From Daphnia pulex (taxonomy: Eukaryota > Arthropoda > Branchiopoda > Diplostraca > Daphniidae), in the NCBI RefSeq assembly GCF_021134715.1, contig NC_060025.1, forward strand, positions 1,054,001 through 1,118,000: 64,000 bases of DNA, given 5' to 3'. Below, in pieces: positions 22,872 to 34,900 of this stretch. The translations under genes were made by a program, and so were the position numbers. The notes beneath the pieces are model-generated. The model was given only the letters and a program-made list of their open reading frames with translations. It did not search any database and was not told where the DNA came from. How positions within the stretch are numbered: position 1 is the first letter of the stretch; each line of letters opens with the position of its first letter.

Positions 22872-23363
22872 TAGTGTTTCACCGTTGTGCTTTTTTTAAT
22901 TCGTTATCGTTATCGTTAATCGTTATTTTTTCAATTTTTCATTCGTTTCGTTCTTCGTTTCGTTAATTTAAACGTGTCGCATTTTTCTCTTTTTGCGACC
23001 GTTATCGTTTACCTTACAATTTTTTTTTAGAACCTAGTTTTCTAAGGCCTGTAAGGCCAAATGATGTAGCGAAAATAATGACGTAATTCCTCGCTAGGGG
23101 ATCGCTAAGTCGCTAGTAGGTGGTCATCCCAAAATTGAAAATTCCAAATTTTGAGGGAAAAAAAAGTTTCCCCTGGTGGTCAAAAAATTTGAAATCTCTA
23201 CGGTTTTGATACGAAAAATTTAGCAAGAAATTAACGAAAACAACGAAAAAAACAGCCATTTCGTTATCGTTAACGAAAAAAACGAGCATTTTCCAAAAAA
23301 GTCGATAACGAGGCTCGTTAATACGTTATTTTCGTTGTCGTTATTTAAACGAGTGAAACACTA
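22872..23363. mobile_element. hAT-like MITE, 492 bp, with 8-bp target duplication
   Basis: The ends are inverted copies, TAGTGTTTCAC at 22872 and GTGAAACACTA ending at 23363. Both flanks are CTATACAT (22864-22871 and 23364-23371), an exact 8-bp target-site duplication. Eight-base duplications with TAGTG/CAGTG ends are typical of hAT DNA transposons. The interior has no open frame and is full of CGTTATCGTTAACG-type repeats in both orientations, which gives extra secondary structure. It would need a transposase from elsewhere. Confidence 0.9.
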
Positions 23364-23371
23364 CTATACAT

Positions 23372-26180
23372 GTGTGTACAACCCCGGTACAACCCTGTGT
23401 ATAGCCAGCATCATCTAATATACCGGTGTGTATAGTATATAGCGATCGATAAAACAGCGACAGCACAGCCCATCAGTCTTGAGCGCCAATTTCTTTTTTT
23501 CGGTGTTAATTCACAACACAGCAGTTGCTCCTATAAATAGACACAAGTTAAAATAAACATCAGAGACGGCGAGAAGAGAGTCTATAAGGTTCAAGATGCT
23601 GGCGGTTGACGTGGTATATAGACGCGAGTTTATGTATACATACGGCGGCGCTTGAATGTCTAAAAGTTGCGGTCGTCCGTTTGTATATAATCTGCGCTGA
23701 TGGTGTCATCGCGCGACACGAGTCGAAGTGTTGCGGGAGTATAAGTTTTTTTTTTCTTTTCGTGTAAACGATTCTGTATATAGAGATTGCAATCAGTTCG
23801 TTTTTTTTCGCTGGGTTGCCATAGGGCCAGATGGAAGAGGGGAGGGGGAAACGGAACAGGAAAAAGTTTAGAACGAACGAACGAAATAATAAAAAAAACC
23901 GAGGACTTGTATTACGAAAATCCCGGGGCAAATTGCAGTCGACGAATTCTAACTTTTGGGAAGAGGCGGGGAAGAGGAAAACGACGGGGAATATAAGTTT
24001 GGCGACAACAGCGGATCGCCCAGTAGGATATATTCAGCATCCATCCACCAATGAGAATCTCGTGCAACCCAAATGGAGTCGAGAGCCCCAGTCTCATTCG
24101 TATGTAATATAAACTGCACCTGACAAGGGGGATGAAAATAGACCAGCAAACTGAAACTTGACAGAGATTTTAAAATTCAATTATAAAGAAAGCGAAAAAA
24201 TTTAGAAGAAATCAGTTTTGACGGATGTATTCCGGCCCTCCGCTGTCGTATTTAGTATATTAGGAAATGGTATATATTATTATATCCTGTGGGGGTTTTC
24301 GTCCATGTGCTGGGGCTGTAACAACATCACAATCTGGGTCGATTCGCCGGGAAATGTGGAACGCGGCTACGACGACGACAGTTTGTTGTGACTGCAGAGC
24401 GTTCGGTATATATACATATATATAATTGCATTTCTATGTTTATTTTTTCTGGTCGTTTTGCCTTGGTTCGTCGCTTTTTCGTCTAAAATGCGAGCAGCTA
24501 GCGCGGCGGACGACCGGCTATAACTTCGTTCCTTTTCAATCACAGGTGCCACTCTGAATTTTGATCGAGTCCATCCGCCCGTGTGATACCAAACAGTCTG
24601 CATCAAAAGGATGGAAGGAAGAGAGCGAGGTTTTTATAAAAATAAAAAAAAATAGAGAAGAAATGATGAATAAATTGCCAGATTAGTTGCTGGGGGGAGA
24701 AAACTCGTTTGCCATGCCCTGTCACCGCGCAGCGCTCTGATACTGGCTATATGCTTTGCAATATTCACAGTTTGTTTAGGCGCTTCTCGTTTATTGTCCA
24801 ACTTTCGACTCAAATAAGGCCAGCCCTATATGTAGCGCAGCTCTCACACGAAAACGACGTCAAGATTATATAACCAACGCGGGTCTGGGCAACGGAGCAT
24901 GGTGCCATGACAGCAGAAAGAGAGCCCCTGCTGCTCGTGCCTTCTTGTATGCACAGTTCCTTATGTCTGGAAACAGAAAAAAACAAATAGACAAGATGAA
25001 AATAGACCAGCAACGTGCCAGTTAGCCTACAAAATTGAAGCTTAACCCCAAAACAAAAAGAAGCTGTACAACGGAAAAAGTTCGCCGAGTGCAAAAGTGA
25101 TGAATCGACAAATGAATAATTATTTATTGCGCCAATGTATATTAGTCGTTTCTCCGAATCGTTTTATATAACAACGCACGTGCGGGCTTTTCTTTTCTTT
25201 CTAGATGGCAATCGATGAGTCACAGCACGACCGCGATCATTAGTATTACGTATAGAGTGTGCCAAGAGAGCGCTGTCTCGAATGGGAATTCACGATCATC
25301 CGATCGTGAAAGATATAGAAGCGATCAATTTCCCTCCTATTGTTGAATTTTTTTTAGTTTAACAGAGTTATTATATACGATTGCGCATTATAATACATTT
25401 TCAAAAGCCAAAAGATCGATGTGCACCCAGCGAAAATTGTCTATTGACATTTGGACAATTGATTCAAAGTTAATTCGTCGATAAATGTAAGAATAAAAAA
25501 AGGAATAAACGTGAATAAATCGGCAGAATAGAGGGGGGAAAGTGATATATTTCTTTTGCATAAGTGATTTTGTGATGTAGACTATATTGATCACCGAATG
25601 TCGTGGCCGGAGCTCATGCATTATAATTCAAGCGACGAAATAAAAGCCCGCGTGGAATCTTTTATTCATTATATTCGGCCCGGTTCTATTGCGTGACTCG
25701 AGTCAGATTGGGTCAACTGTCCATCATCAGCTGACAGGTCCAACTTGGTCTTTATTAGCCCGATCTGTATAGTATAGGCTATAACGTGACTACCGACGAT
25801 TATTACATACACACCGGCAAGCATAAATCATACATAACTATCTACAACAACAGTTTGTCGATTATTTAGACACACTAAGTACATCACGAAGGACGCAATT
25901 AAGTTTTTCGTGTCACAAAAAAAGTATACAAGAAGTTCTACAACAGATATAAAAGACGTGCTGTAACTCGCAAAAGTCCAAGTTATTATATCCCAACTTG
26001 CGCGTCACATCATGTCCTTCGATAAGTTCATACCGCAAGTAATTATAAATATTTAAAAAATCTGAACATTTCGCGCCCATTTTGCGGCGCACAAACAAAT
26101 ATGAACCGATTTATAGAAAAGCAATCGACGATCGAGGATTGATAGACAGTAGCTCCCAGGAGCGCCAACCGATCAAAAGG
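23372..26180. other. Intergenic region upstream of the first ammonium transporter
   Basis: No gene, RNA or repeat recognised; many short TATA-rich stretches. The transcription start of the downstream transporter was not located. Confidence 0.5.
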
Positions 26181-28800
26181 ATGGATAATAGTACGGAGGA
26201 GGTTCTCAACAGCAGCTCCTTGATCGGCAGCAGCGATGATAACAAAGAACGTCAGGAGCCAGTAGGCCTTCGCAGCAACACTAATAACTTGACGGAGCAA
26301 TTCGTTCTTCTCCTGTTGGAGTACAATCTCGGCCCTTTGCGACGCAACTTGGACGACTTTTTCCTCGTTCTACTTGCCTTGATCACTTACGGTAGATACA
26401 AATAAAAGATGTAAACATATAATAACGAGGAGAGAGATCTATATTCTTTTTATATTCATATGCCAAAAAACAAAACCAAATCGATTATTGTTGTGTAATA
26501 ATAATATCAAAGGCCTACAAATGGGATTCCTCTTCTTCGAAGTTGGATTGGTGCAGAAGAAGAACGTGACCAGCGTCTTGTTCAAGAGCATTCTCGATGG
26601 ATGTAATAATAGACAAATTTCTTTTTCAATTGAATACATATTATATCAGCAGACATCAACAAACTGATGTAAATCGAATAACCGCCATTTTGTTTTTTAT
26701 TTGTGTGTTCTATGTATTACCCAGACGTTGGTTGTGTTTCGTACTGGCTATTCGGTTACGCTCTGGCTTGGTATAGTATACATAGGCTAAATAACTCACC
26801 ATGTCGATTGACGTAATACGACTATATCTGCAAAGTCCTAATTCATTTATGTCTATTCCATCTCAAAATAAAGGGGAGATGGCAACTCTTTTGTCGGTTG
26901 GAACCACTTTGCCTTCGCCCATCTGCCCGGAGAAAAGTATGTACACAAAAATCAATTGATGCGTCAGTTTACCTTTTGAACACGAGCAGCGAGCCGCTTT
27001 CATCCGCATTTTCTTCTTTTTTGGGGGGGAGTTCCGTTTGATTCAATTGATAACATGGCAGCGCTGGCTGTGTTGTTTTTCTATACAGATTGGCTTTCGC
27101 CCTGTACCAAATGATTTTCGCCAACACGGCCAGCACTTTCGTGGGCGGCGGAATGGCAGAGCGGATGCACCTCCCCTGTTATTTCACCTACGGAATCCTG
27201 CAAACGGGTATAATACGAAGAGAAACAATCCGGAATTATTTGGTAGATGGGAAATTCGGTTGACATTTTGATTGACGCGTATAGGAGTGGCCTATCCGAT
27301 CCTGAGTCGATGGTCCTGGAACCAGGAAGGATGGCTCAAGGCCATGGGCTACAGCGACGTCTCCGGCTCGGGTGTCATCCACCTTTATTCCGGCGCTTGC
27401 GGTTTCGTATCCGCCTGGGTGATTGGACCTCGTTCCGGCCGCTTCCCTTCCGCCCAAGGTGATCCTCAAGGCTCCAGCATCTTACCAGCTCACTCATTAC
27501 CGGTACCACACAATTATTTGATGATTTTCATTTTTCCCAGGAATCCATTAATGAATTTTCCTTGAACTGGATGTAATTAGTTAGTCAACATTGGCGCCAT
27601 GTTGTTGATTTTTGGCTTCGCTGGATTCAATGCCGCTTCTCAGCTGACCATCAGCCATCCGGGAGACGGATTCGTCGTTGCCCAGGCCACTTTCAACAGT
27701 TTTCTAGCCTGCAGTTCCGGCGGGATAACATCCGTCCTTTTATCCCGATTTCTGCCATGGTTCGGCCATCGCTCCTGGAATTACGGAAATCTGGTCAACG
27801 GATCCCTAGCCGGAATGGTAATCCATTTCATCCGAAAAAAAAATGGAGCGGATGATTATAACGGATCGATATTATTTTTATAAAAAAAGGTGGCCGTTTG
27901 CGCTGGATGCGGATCTTTGGCTCCTTGGGCGGCGTTCGTGACCGGCTCCTTGGGCGGTTTATCCTTCCTCTGCGGCCGATCCATCGTCGATAAACTCAAG
28001 GGTATTACTATATACTTAATACTTTCATATTCTTTAAATAGTTGTAATATTGTTTATATATAACTCTTAGTGGACGATATGCTGGACTCGTTCGCCCTCC
28101 ACTACTCGGCCGGACTGGTGGGACTCATAACGGCCCCTTTCCTCGTACCCAACGGCCTCTTGTTTAAACCGGACGTAGCCTCGTCTAAGGTTCGTGTCGA
28201 ACATAAATATATATACATCCAGCATCCAGCCGACAGCAGTCCATAAAAGATTGATGTCCGGCCAGTATCAGCAGCCGAGAAATGTGTGTAACATTTGCGC
28301 AAGTTCTCAATTGTTTATTAGACGCTTGGCGTCAACTTGCTGGGCGTCCTAGTCATCACCGGATGGGCCGTCGTGTGGTGTCTGCCGCTCTTCCTGGGCC
28401 TGAAGCAGCTGGGCGTCTTGCGGGTTCCCTTGGAGACGGAATCACGCGGGCTGGACGTGACGGAGCACAGCGGCGAAATTGCTTATCATCTCTCAGACTC
28501 GGAGGACGCGGACATGGACACGTCCGGACGTGTTTCCATTCCCAAGGATTCGCTACTAGAAGCTAACCGACTGCTGCTGGATCGGCTCGACTGCAAGGAC
28601 CAGCAGCAGCTGGCCATAAGTATGGACGTATATATGTACAGTTGTCGTTATAATGTCAACGGACAACAATGGCCAAACTTGTGTGTGACGGATGAATAAT
28701 GGAATGTGCGCATTTAGGGCGGAGGAGGGCAACGCTGTTCAGCCGGCGGAGGTACTCGTCGGTGGTCGGCATCCATCCGGATGTGTTTTATCTGCCGTGA
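26181..28800 (+). CDS. Amt: Ammonium transporter, Amt/MEP/Rh family (copy 1)
   Basis: Eleven exons join in phase: 26181-26391, 26513-26602, 26725-26770, 26874-26936, 27089-27207, 27285-27502, 27581-27817, 27890-28001, 28071-28189, 28322-28619, 28718-28800; 531 residues. Amt proteins are trimeric plasma-membrane channels for ammonium/ammonia with about 11 membrane helices. Hallmarks seen: EVGLVQKKN, YWLFGYALAW, FVGWNHFAF, YQMIFANTASTFVGGGMAER, the pore His in SGSGVIHLYSG (H209), FGFAGFNAASQ, VCAGCGSLAPWAA and the second pore His in LDSFALHYSAGLVG (H376). The N-terminus is extended (about 50 hydrophilic residues from MDNSTEE), and the tail ends with a run of arginines (RRRR). In-frame codons extend upstream of 26181, but no ATG. 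Copy 2 lies 0.9 kb downstream in the same direction. Confidence 0.93.
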
Positions 28801-29672
28801 ATAGAACCCATTCCATTCCATACTCGACATTAGAGAGAAAAGCGAGTCGATCCAGCTGCGGATTTGAACTAACAACAACAACAGCAGCCGGACCCGGTGC
28901 TGCTGGATGAGTTGGACTGCCCCCGGGCGGCGGATGGAAATAAATATAGAATAGCGCGTGCTGTGTGTTTTTTGTCGGACATTTATTTCGGTCGCCTTTT
29001 GTCATTTTTAGTTTTTTGGCCAACTCAAACAAATAACTTGGCGAGCTCTATAGTTAACTTTCATAATCAGCGCGCGTGTTTTCAATTGTTTTTCTGGTTT
29101 GGTTTTTGGACAATAAAAATAGAAAAGTCATGGGATTTTATTTTTCTTTGAAATGCGGCAATTTAAAACCCAATTAAAGGGTTTTAAATTGATTAGATTT
29201 AATTATTCTTTCGTACCATATGACCTTTATTATATACGTCTGGCGTCTGGCTCATAGTCCTTCCGGCCATTAATTATTAGCCGCCGGGGAAATTCAGATT
29301 TTCTCACCAATTGACAAACAAGAATTGGAGGAGGGGCGACAATCCCGCGCCAAAAGGTCAATTCCCTTTTACTACAAAATGTTACCTAGGTAACAAAGCG
29401 ACGATGTCATTATTTTACCTTTAATTTATTTTTTCCAAAATTTAATTTAAAACTAATTAATCCAAAGATATTTAATTATTTTCCTCCAAAAAGAAAATCT
29501 ACAACAAATTCCAAATTTGGTTTCGTTTCGAATTTTATGTAAATTTTTCCTATACCCCGGAGGGGTGGGGGTATCAAATCGATAAGTTTCCCCGGTAGGT
29601 GTAAATAGAGGGGGTTGGGTAAGGTAAATGAAACTACTAGGGGGAGGAAAGGTGAGATTCGACAGTCGCCAG
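28801..29672. other. Intergenic between the two transporters
   Basis: Holds likely polyadenylation signals of copy 1 (AATAAA near 28938 and 29112) and AT-rich spacer. No additional gene. Confidence 0.55.
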
Positions 29673-29677
29673 TCAGT
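29673..29677 (+). promoter_or_regulatory. TCAGT initiator of transporter copy 2
   Basis: TCAGTTG at 29673 fits the arthropod initiator and lies 43 bp before the start codon. No TATA box is visible at the expected distance, so this assignment is tentative. Confidence 0.45.
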
Positions 29678-29715
29678 TGAGAGCTCAGTGCCCGGCCGTC
29701 CACCACCTGACGAGA

Positions 29716-31962
29716 ATGGAGTCAGCCGTGTCAGCCCTTGTCAACAACGTGTCGAGCCTCGTTAGTAATAACGTGTCCAATTTCAACGAAAGCCGAGTAG
29801 CAGGTCGAGCGGCCGCCATCATCACAGCGAACGACGTTGCGTCCAACACGTTCATGGAATTCAACGCGGCACTCATGGCCGACTTTCGCCACGTGGAGAG
29901 GACACTGTTCGCCCTGCAACGCAATCTGGATGATTTCTACTTTGTCATTCTCACCGTCATCACCTTTGGTAAGATTTTTCTAATTAAAAATTAAAGATCA
30001 AATCCGCCATTTTGAATGTTTTGTCGTGATAGCCATGCAGTGTGGATTCGCCTTTATGGAAGTGGGGCTCGTCAGGACCAAAAATACGACCAACATTCTG
30101 CTCAAGAGCACCATTGACGCTTGTAAGTTTTAATTAACAAAAAATGTGTAGACAAATGTTTAATTAGTTTTGGAATTTTTCAATTAAAAGTTGTAGGATG
30201 TTTGTCTTATTGGCTGTTTGGGTACGCGATTGCCTGGAGCCAGGGCAATTCGTTCGTCGGCTGGAATCACTGGGCCTTTGCCAATTTAGCACCTGAAAAG
30301 TATAAAATTTAAAAATATCAATGTAAAACTGAATTAATTTAATTTTGTGTATGACAATTCCCAGGTATTCCGAGGCTTTTTATCAAATGATTTTTACCAA
30401 CACGGCGGCCACGATCGTTAGCGGAGCCGTTGCCGAGCGTCTCAATTTGCCCTGCTACTTTGTCTACGGTTTCCTACTCTCAGGTGGGTGGTTGTTGTTG
30501 TTAACGATGTTTAATTATCTGTTTTAATAATTGCTAATGAGTCTGTTGTTATTCCAGGATTTGCTTATCCTGCTTTAAGTCGATGGGGCTGGTACGATGG
30601 CGGATGGCTCAAGTTGATGGGCTTCAGGGACTTTGGTGGGTCCGGATTGGTCCACATGTTTTCTGGAACTTGTGCCCTAGTGGCGTCTACCATTATTGGA
30701 CCCAGGGCCGGCCGTTTTGACCCTCCAAGAGAAGGAGGACCCTCACACGGCCAGCACATTCCTGGCCATTCTTTGCCGGTAATCAATTAGAATTTAATTC
30801 AATTCCAACTGTTAAAAATTGAAATTGTTTAGTTTGTCGGTCTGGGGGCTCTGCTGTTGATTTTCGGCTTTTTGGGTTTCAACGCGGCGTCTCAATTGTC
30901 GCTGAGTAAACCTGGCGACGGAATCATCATCACCTACGCCACTTTGAACACTTTGCTGGGCGCCAGCGGCGGTGCGCTCACGGCTCTTTTCCTCAACCGA
31001 TTTTTACCTTTCTGGGGTAATTATTGGAGTTACCTGACGATGGTCAACGGTTCGGTCGCCGGCATGGCCGCCGTTTGCGCCGGTTGCGATTCCTTGGCAC
31101 CCTGGGCGGCCGTCGTGACTGGAATTCTGGGAGGAGCGGCCTTCATGGCCGGTCGATCGATGCTGGAAAAATTGGAAGGTATAACCATTCAACCAAATTG
31201 CCTGTTGTTTAAAGTTAATTGACCAATTATTCTACAAAATTTATGGAAAAGTGGACGATCCTGTCGATGGATTTCCCATCCATTTTTGCGGCGGACTGGC
31301 CGGCTTGCTCTCAGCTCCGTTTCTCATTCGTGAGGGAATCTTTTTCAAACAGGACGCTCACTCAGCTGTGGTATAAACGTTATTAATTTAAATTATCTGG
31401 AATTAATTCAATTAATTGCTTTAATTTCATGTGATGGATTAAAGGGATTTGGGTGCAGTTTGCTGGGCTCTGTCGTCATTATTTGCTGGGCAGTTATTTG
31501 GTGTTACCCCATTTTTAGCATTCTGAAATGCCTGGGCATTTTGCGAGTTCCACTGGAAATGGAACTGGCCGGAATGGACGCTGCCAAGCACAACGAATTG
31601 GCCTATCCGGCGTCTGCATGGAAGGAGGAGCAACACGCTTTGCTGGACAACAAGATCCTGGGCAATAATTGGATGCCCCGAGAAACCAAGGGCCTCTCTT
31701 CGCTATCCAACAATTTGACTCTGAGTAATTTAACAATTAGATTTACCTAATTTGGTGGTTATGATTTGACCGAATAATTTTTTCCTGTCCAGGACGACGA
31801 GACTCTCACGTCATTGATTCCACCTGCCCGTCTTCTTGCACGACACCCACATCGGAGCCGGCCTCTTTGCTGTCCGTCAGCTCGTTGAATCTGGGCGAAA
31901 ACAACGCCGGACTGGACGTCTCGGTCAAAGTTTCCACCATCAAACGGTCGACAGCTCTTTGA
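29716..31962 (+). CDS. Amt: Ammonium transporter, Amt/MEP/Rh family (copy 2)
   Basis: Nine exons join in phase: 29716-29968, 30033-30122, 30191-30299, 30365-30483, 30558-30778, 30833-31178, 31252-31370, 31445-31724, 31793-31962; 568 residues. Same family and motifs as copy 1: EVGLVRTKN, YWLFGYAIAW, YQMIFTNTAATIVSGAVAER, RDFGGSGLVHMFSG with pore His 223, FGFLGFNAASQLS, VCAGCDSLAPWAA and second His 390 in GFPIHFCGGLAG. Several exon lengths equal those of copy 1 (90, 119, 119), so they are tandem duplicates; two introns of copy 1 are missing here. The N-terminal 60 residues (Asn/Ser/Ala-rich) and the cytoplasmic tail (RRRDSHVIDSTC then Ser/Thr-rich) are unrelated to those of copy 1, which suggests different regulation. 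Confidence 0.93.
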
Positions 31963-34900
31963 TGGAATTCCCAAATTTCCCCAAAAGGTTTTCTTTATTC
32001 TATTTTTAACGAAATTAAGTCAATGAAAATGTTTTTATAAATCAGTGACGTGTCGGCGTTCGCCTACTTTTTAAAAAGAGAGCTCAAATTAGCATATCCA
32101 TTCAATTTTCTTTTAATATATTTTAAAATTTTGTCTGCGCATGGAAAGAATAAACTGGACACTATTTTTCGACGAACGATTGTGGCTTTAAATTATCTCG
32201 GACGACTCAAAAAATCGATTTGCAATTTAATCGCACAGAATAATTTCTGATTTTTCCTTAAGGGTCGACGAGTGGTGATGACGGGCTGGTCTTTTTGTGG
32301 CTGTCGTAAAAGCGCCGAGGGGTTGCAAAATGTTCAACCAGCAGACCCAATTAGAGGGGAGCCCTGAAAAGGATTTGAACATGCACGGCTTACAGTTCCG
32401 CTCCGTTTTCTAGATGCTGACTGGGCCACCATTCACGTAAGTCTTTTTTTTTTTTGAAAAATAATCTAAGGCGCTGGCCCTTGGCGGCCGATGGCAAAGG
32501 GGGAGGGAGTCATGCCTTAGTTGGCTCAATAGTGGCGTCGAGCCTCTCGTCGGGAAAGAAATCGTCGAATATAATAACACTCGAGACGCCCGGCGTCGTC
32601 TCATTTGCCACCGCCGACACCCACCACCACCCCCAACCCTTTGATGATTCCCGTGTTTACTCTATCCAATTTTTTTCTATTATTTTTGGCACATTTTCAA
32701 ACTCCCGGGCTATCATTTATTGCCCCCGTTCGGTGGGTGTATCAATACTACTACGAAAGGCGCATTGTTCCATTGACGCCGATGATTCGACTGTGACGTC
32801 GCGATGGCCGGCCAGATTTTTCACTCTCCATTTCCCTCGACATTTTTTCTGAAGGGCGTGGGTGGAATTCGAATAAGAAAAAATGCGGGTCGCCAAAATT
32901 GACATGGCGATATAGACGCCCACGCGCGCGCAAGTTTCTTATTTTTATTACGCAGAAGAAGAAGAAGAAGAGGTGGGATCGAGAGATTTTCAATGGCAAA
33001 AGGCAAAGTTCCAAAGTTTTGATGCCAGTCACAGCTTTGCTGACTGTATAAATAGCGCAGGGGTAGAAAGGAGGAAAAAACCAGACCATTTCGTATTGAC
33101 GTACATTTTTTCTCTTTTTTTTTAAAGTTCTTTTGCAATTTCAAAAAAAGAGCGGGAAATAAATAGACATTTTTTTTTTTAAACACGGAAAGCCTCTGGC
33201 TGTATACATCAACCGTATGTATACACTAAAGCTTTCTCTATAAAAAGAAAAGTGTCTAGTCTAGAAGTATAAACGGTGCGATTATATATACGGCTCAAAA
33301 TGAAAAACATTTCAAATGTGTGTGCCTATAGCGTTTCTCCCGCCCTTTCAACCTCTTTATACCGTCGTCCGCGTTCGTGTTGAAACCTCTTTATTGTGCA
33401 CTGACCGGTCTACAAATAAGAACCAAAAAAATGGATCGATAGATTTGCATAAACAAACAAGGTACACACATTTTTTATACCTACGACTCGGTTGGTCATC
33501 CATCTCGGACGTGAGTTCATCCCCTTTTACTTTTAAAAAACACGCCAGAACATGTATATCAAGATATTACGAGGCGTCGTCTTGTGTGTGTGTTTATTAC
33601 GTGTTTTCACGCGTGCAACACACACACAGTTTCATTCTCCTCCGGGGGGGTTGAAGAAAGAAGAAAAGGTTTTTCCGTTGGTCGGGCAGGTCTTCACGGC
33701 GCATTCGCCATCGCACACGTTATGCGAAGGTGGGGTGGGGAGGTGGAGTGGAGTGGGGTGGGGTTGGGAGAGCTCCTAGAGATGCTCCTGTCGCTCCTGA
33801 TGCTGCACCAGTTGGTGAACGCACCAGCATCACTGACGGTCGTTTCTCAATTCCTTGTTGTTCTTTTCTCTTCGTACTTTTCTCATTTCACCATCGGCAA
33901 GTCTGTTTTTCCAACCTTTGTTGTTTTCACGCTCTTATTCCAACCGGAATCGGCAGCCGGGCAACGTCAAGAAAGGAACAATTGACGTACACACAGCAGA
34001 CATTTTTCGCTGTATTAAACATTTCGGGGGTTTAGACAATTGAAACCAAAAAATCGTTTGTTACTGGTGGTGGTGTCGTCTGTTTTATTATTATTTTGTT
34101 GAGCTTCCGCTTGATTTCATCCGCCCATCCGAGTGGAAGAGCCGTAACAGCAACAGTACAACCGCACATCGACGCCAACAACAGGACAAAAGAGACCCGA
34201 GGTTATACAACGATAGTTCCAGGTGAGCGGCGCCATATGGTCGATATTGTCCCTCGTGTTTGTCTATTTATTCTAGTTGGCACAGTGAATTTTTGTGTTT
34301 TCCAGTTTGCGTCTCTACATGTGTTAGACATCTTTTCTTTTCTTCTGTGTTAGAAGAAGAACCCAGCCAACTCTCCCGTCAGCTCATTTATAGAGTTGGG
34401 GTGTGTTCCACTTGATAGAAGCGCCCAGGCAAATAAGAAAGAATCGATTTATCTGCCAGAGGGGGTTTTTGTAGATAGATAGATGTACAGGGGTTAGCAC
34501 CTATAGAAAACGCTTGTAGACACAACCACAACAACAACACGGTGTTGTTGTTGAAAAAGAAGACAACACGACCGCGGGATTTTTATTCCCACTCGATCGC
34601 GAGCTCGATTGTATTTTGCTGGAGAGGTCCAGTCAGATGGAAATCAAATATGTGCGTATAGACTATAGAGACGTCCAGGCAAAAAAGTCACTTGTATTTA
34701 TATATTGGGTAGAATTTCTTGGAATTAATTGAAACGAAAAAAAAAGAAGTTTGGAGGACCTTGTGTGGTCATCGGAGACATCACGTTCTTCCATCGAATT
34801 TTTTGGAGTAGTGAACCATCGATTATAGATGGAGACACACTTTTGACACTGTACGTCTGTTGGGCAATGCATCGATACACATGGGAAATTTGTATGTGCG

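Noticed and set aside
32454-33985. Several frames of 110-133 codons on both strands
   Set aside because: Low-complexity, mutually overlapping frames with no motif or splice structure.
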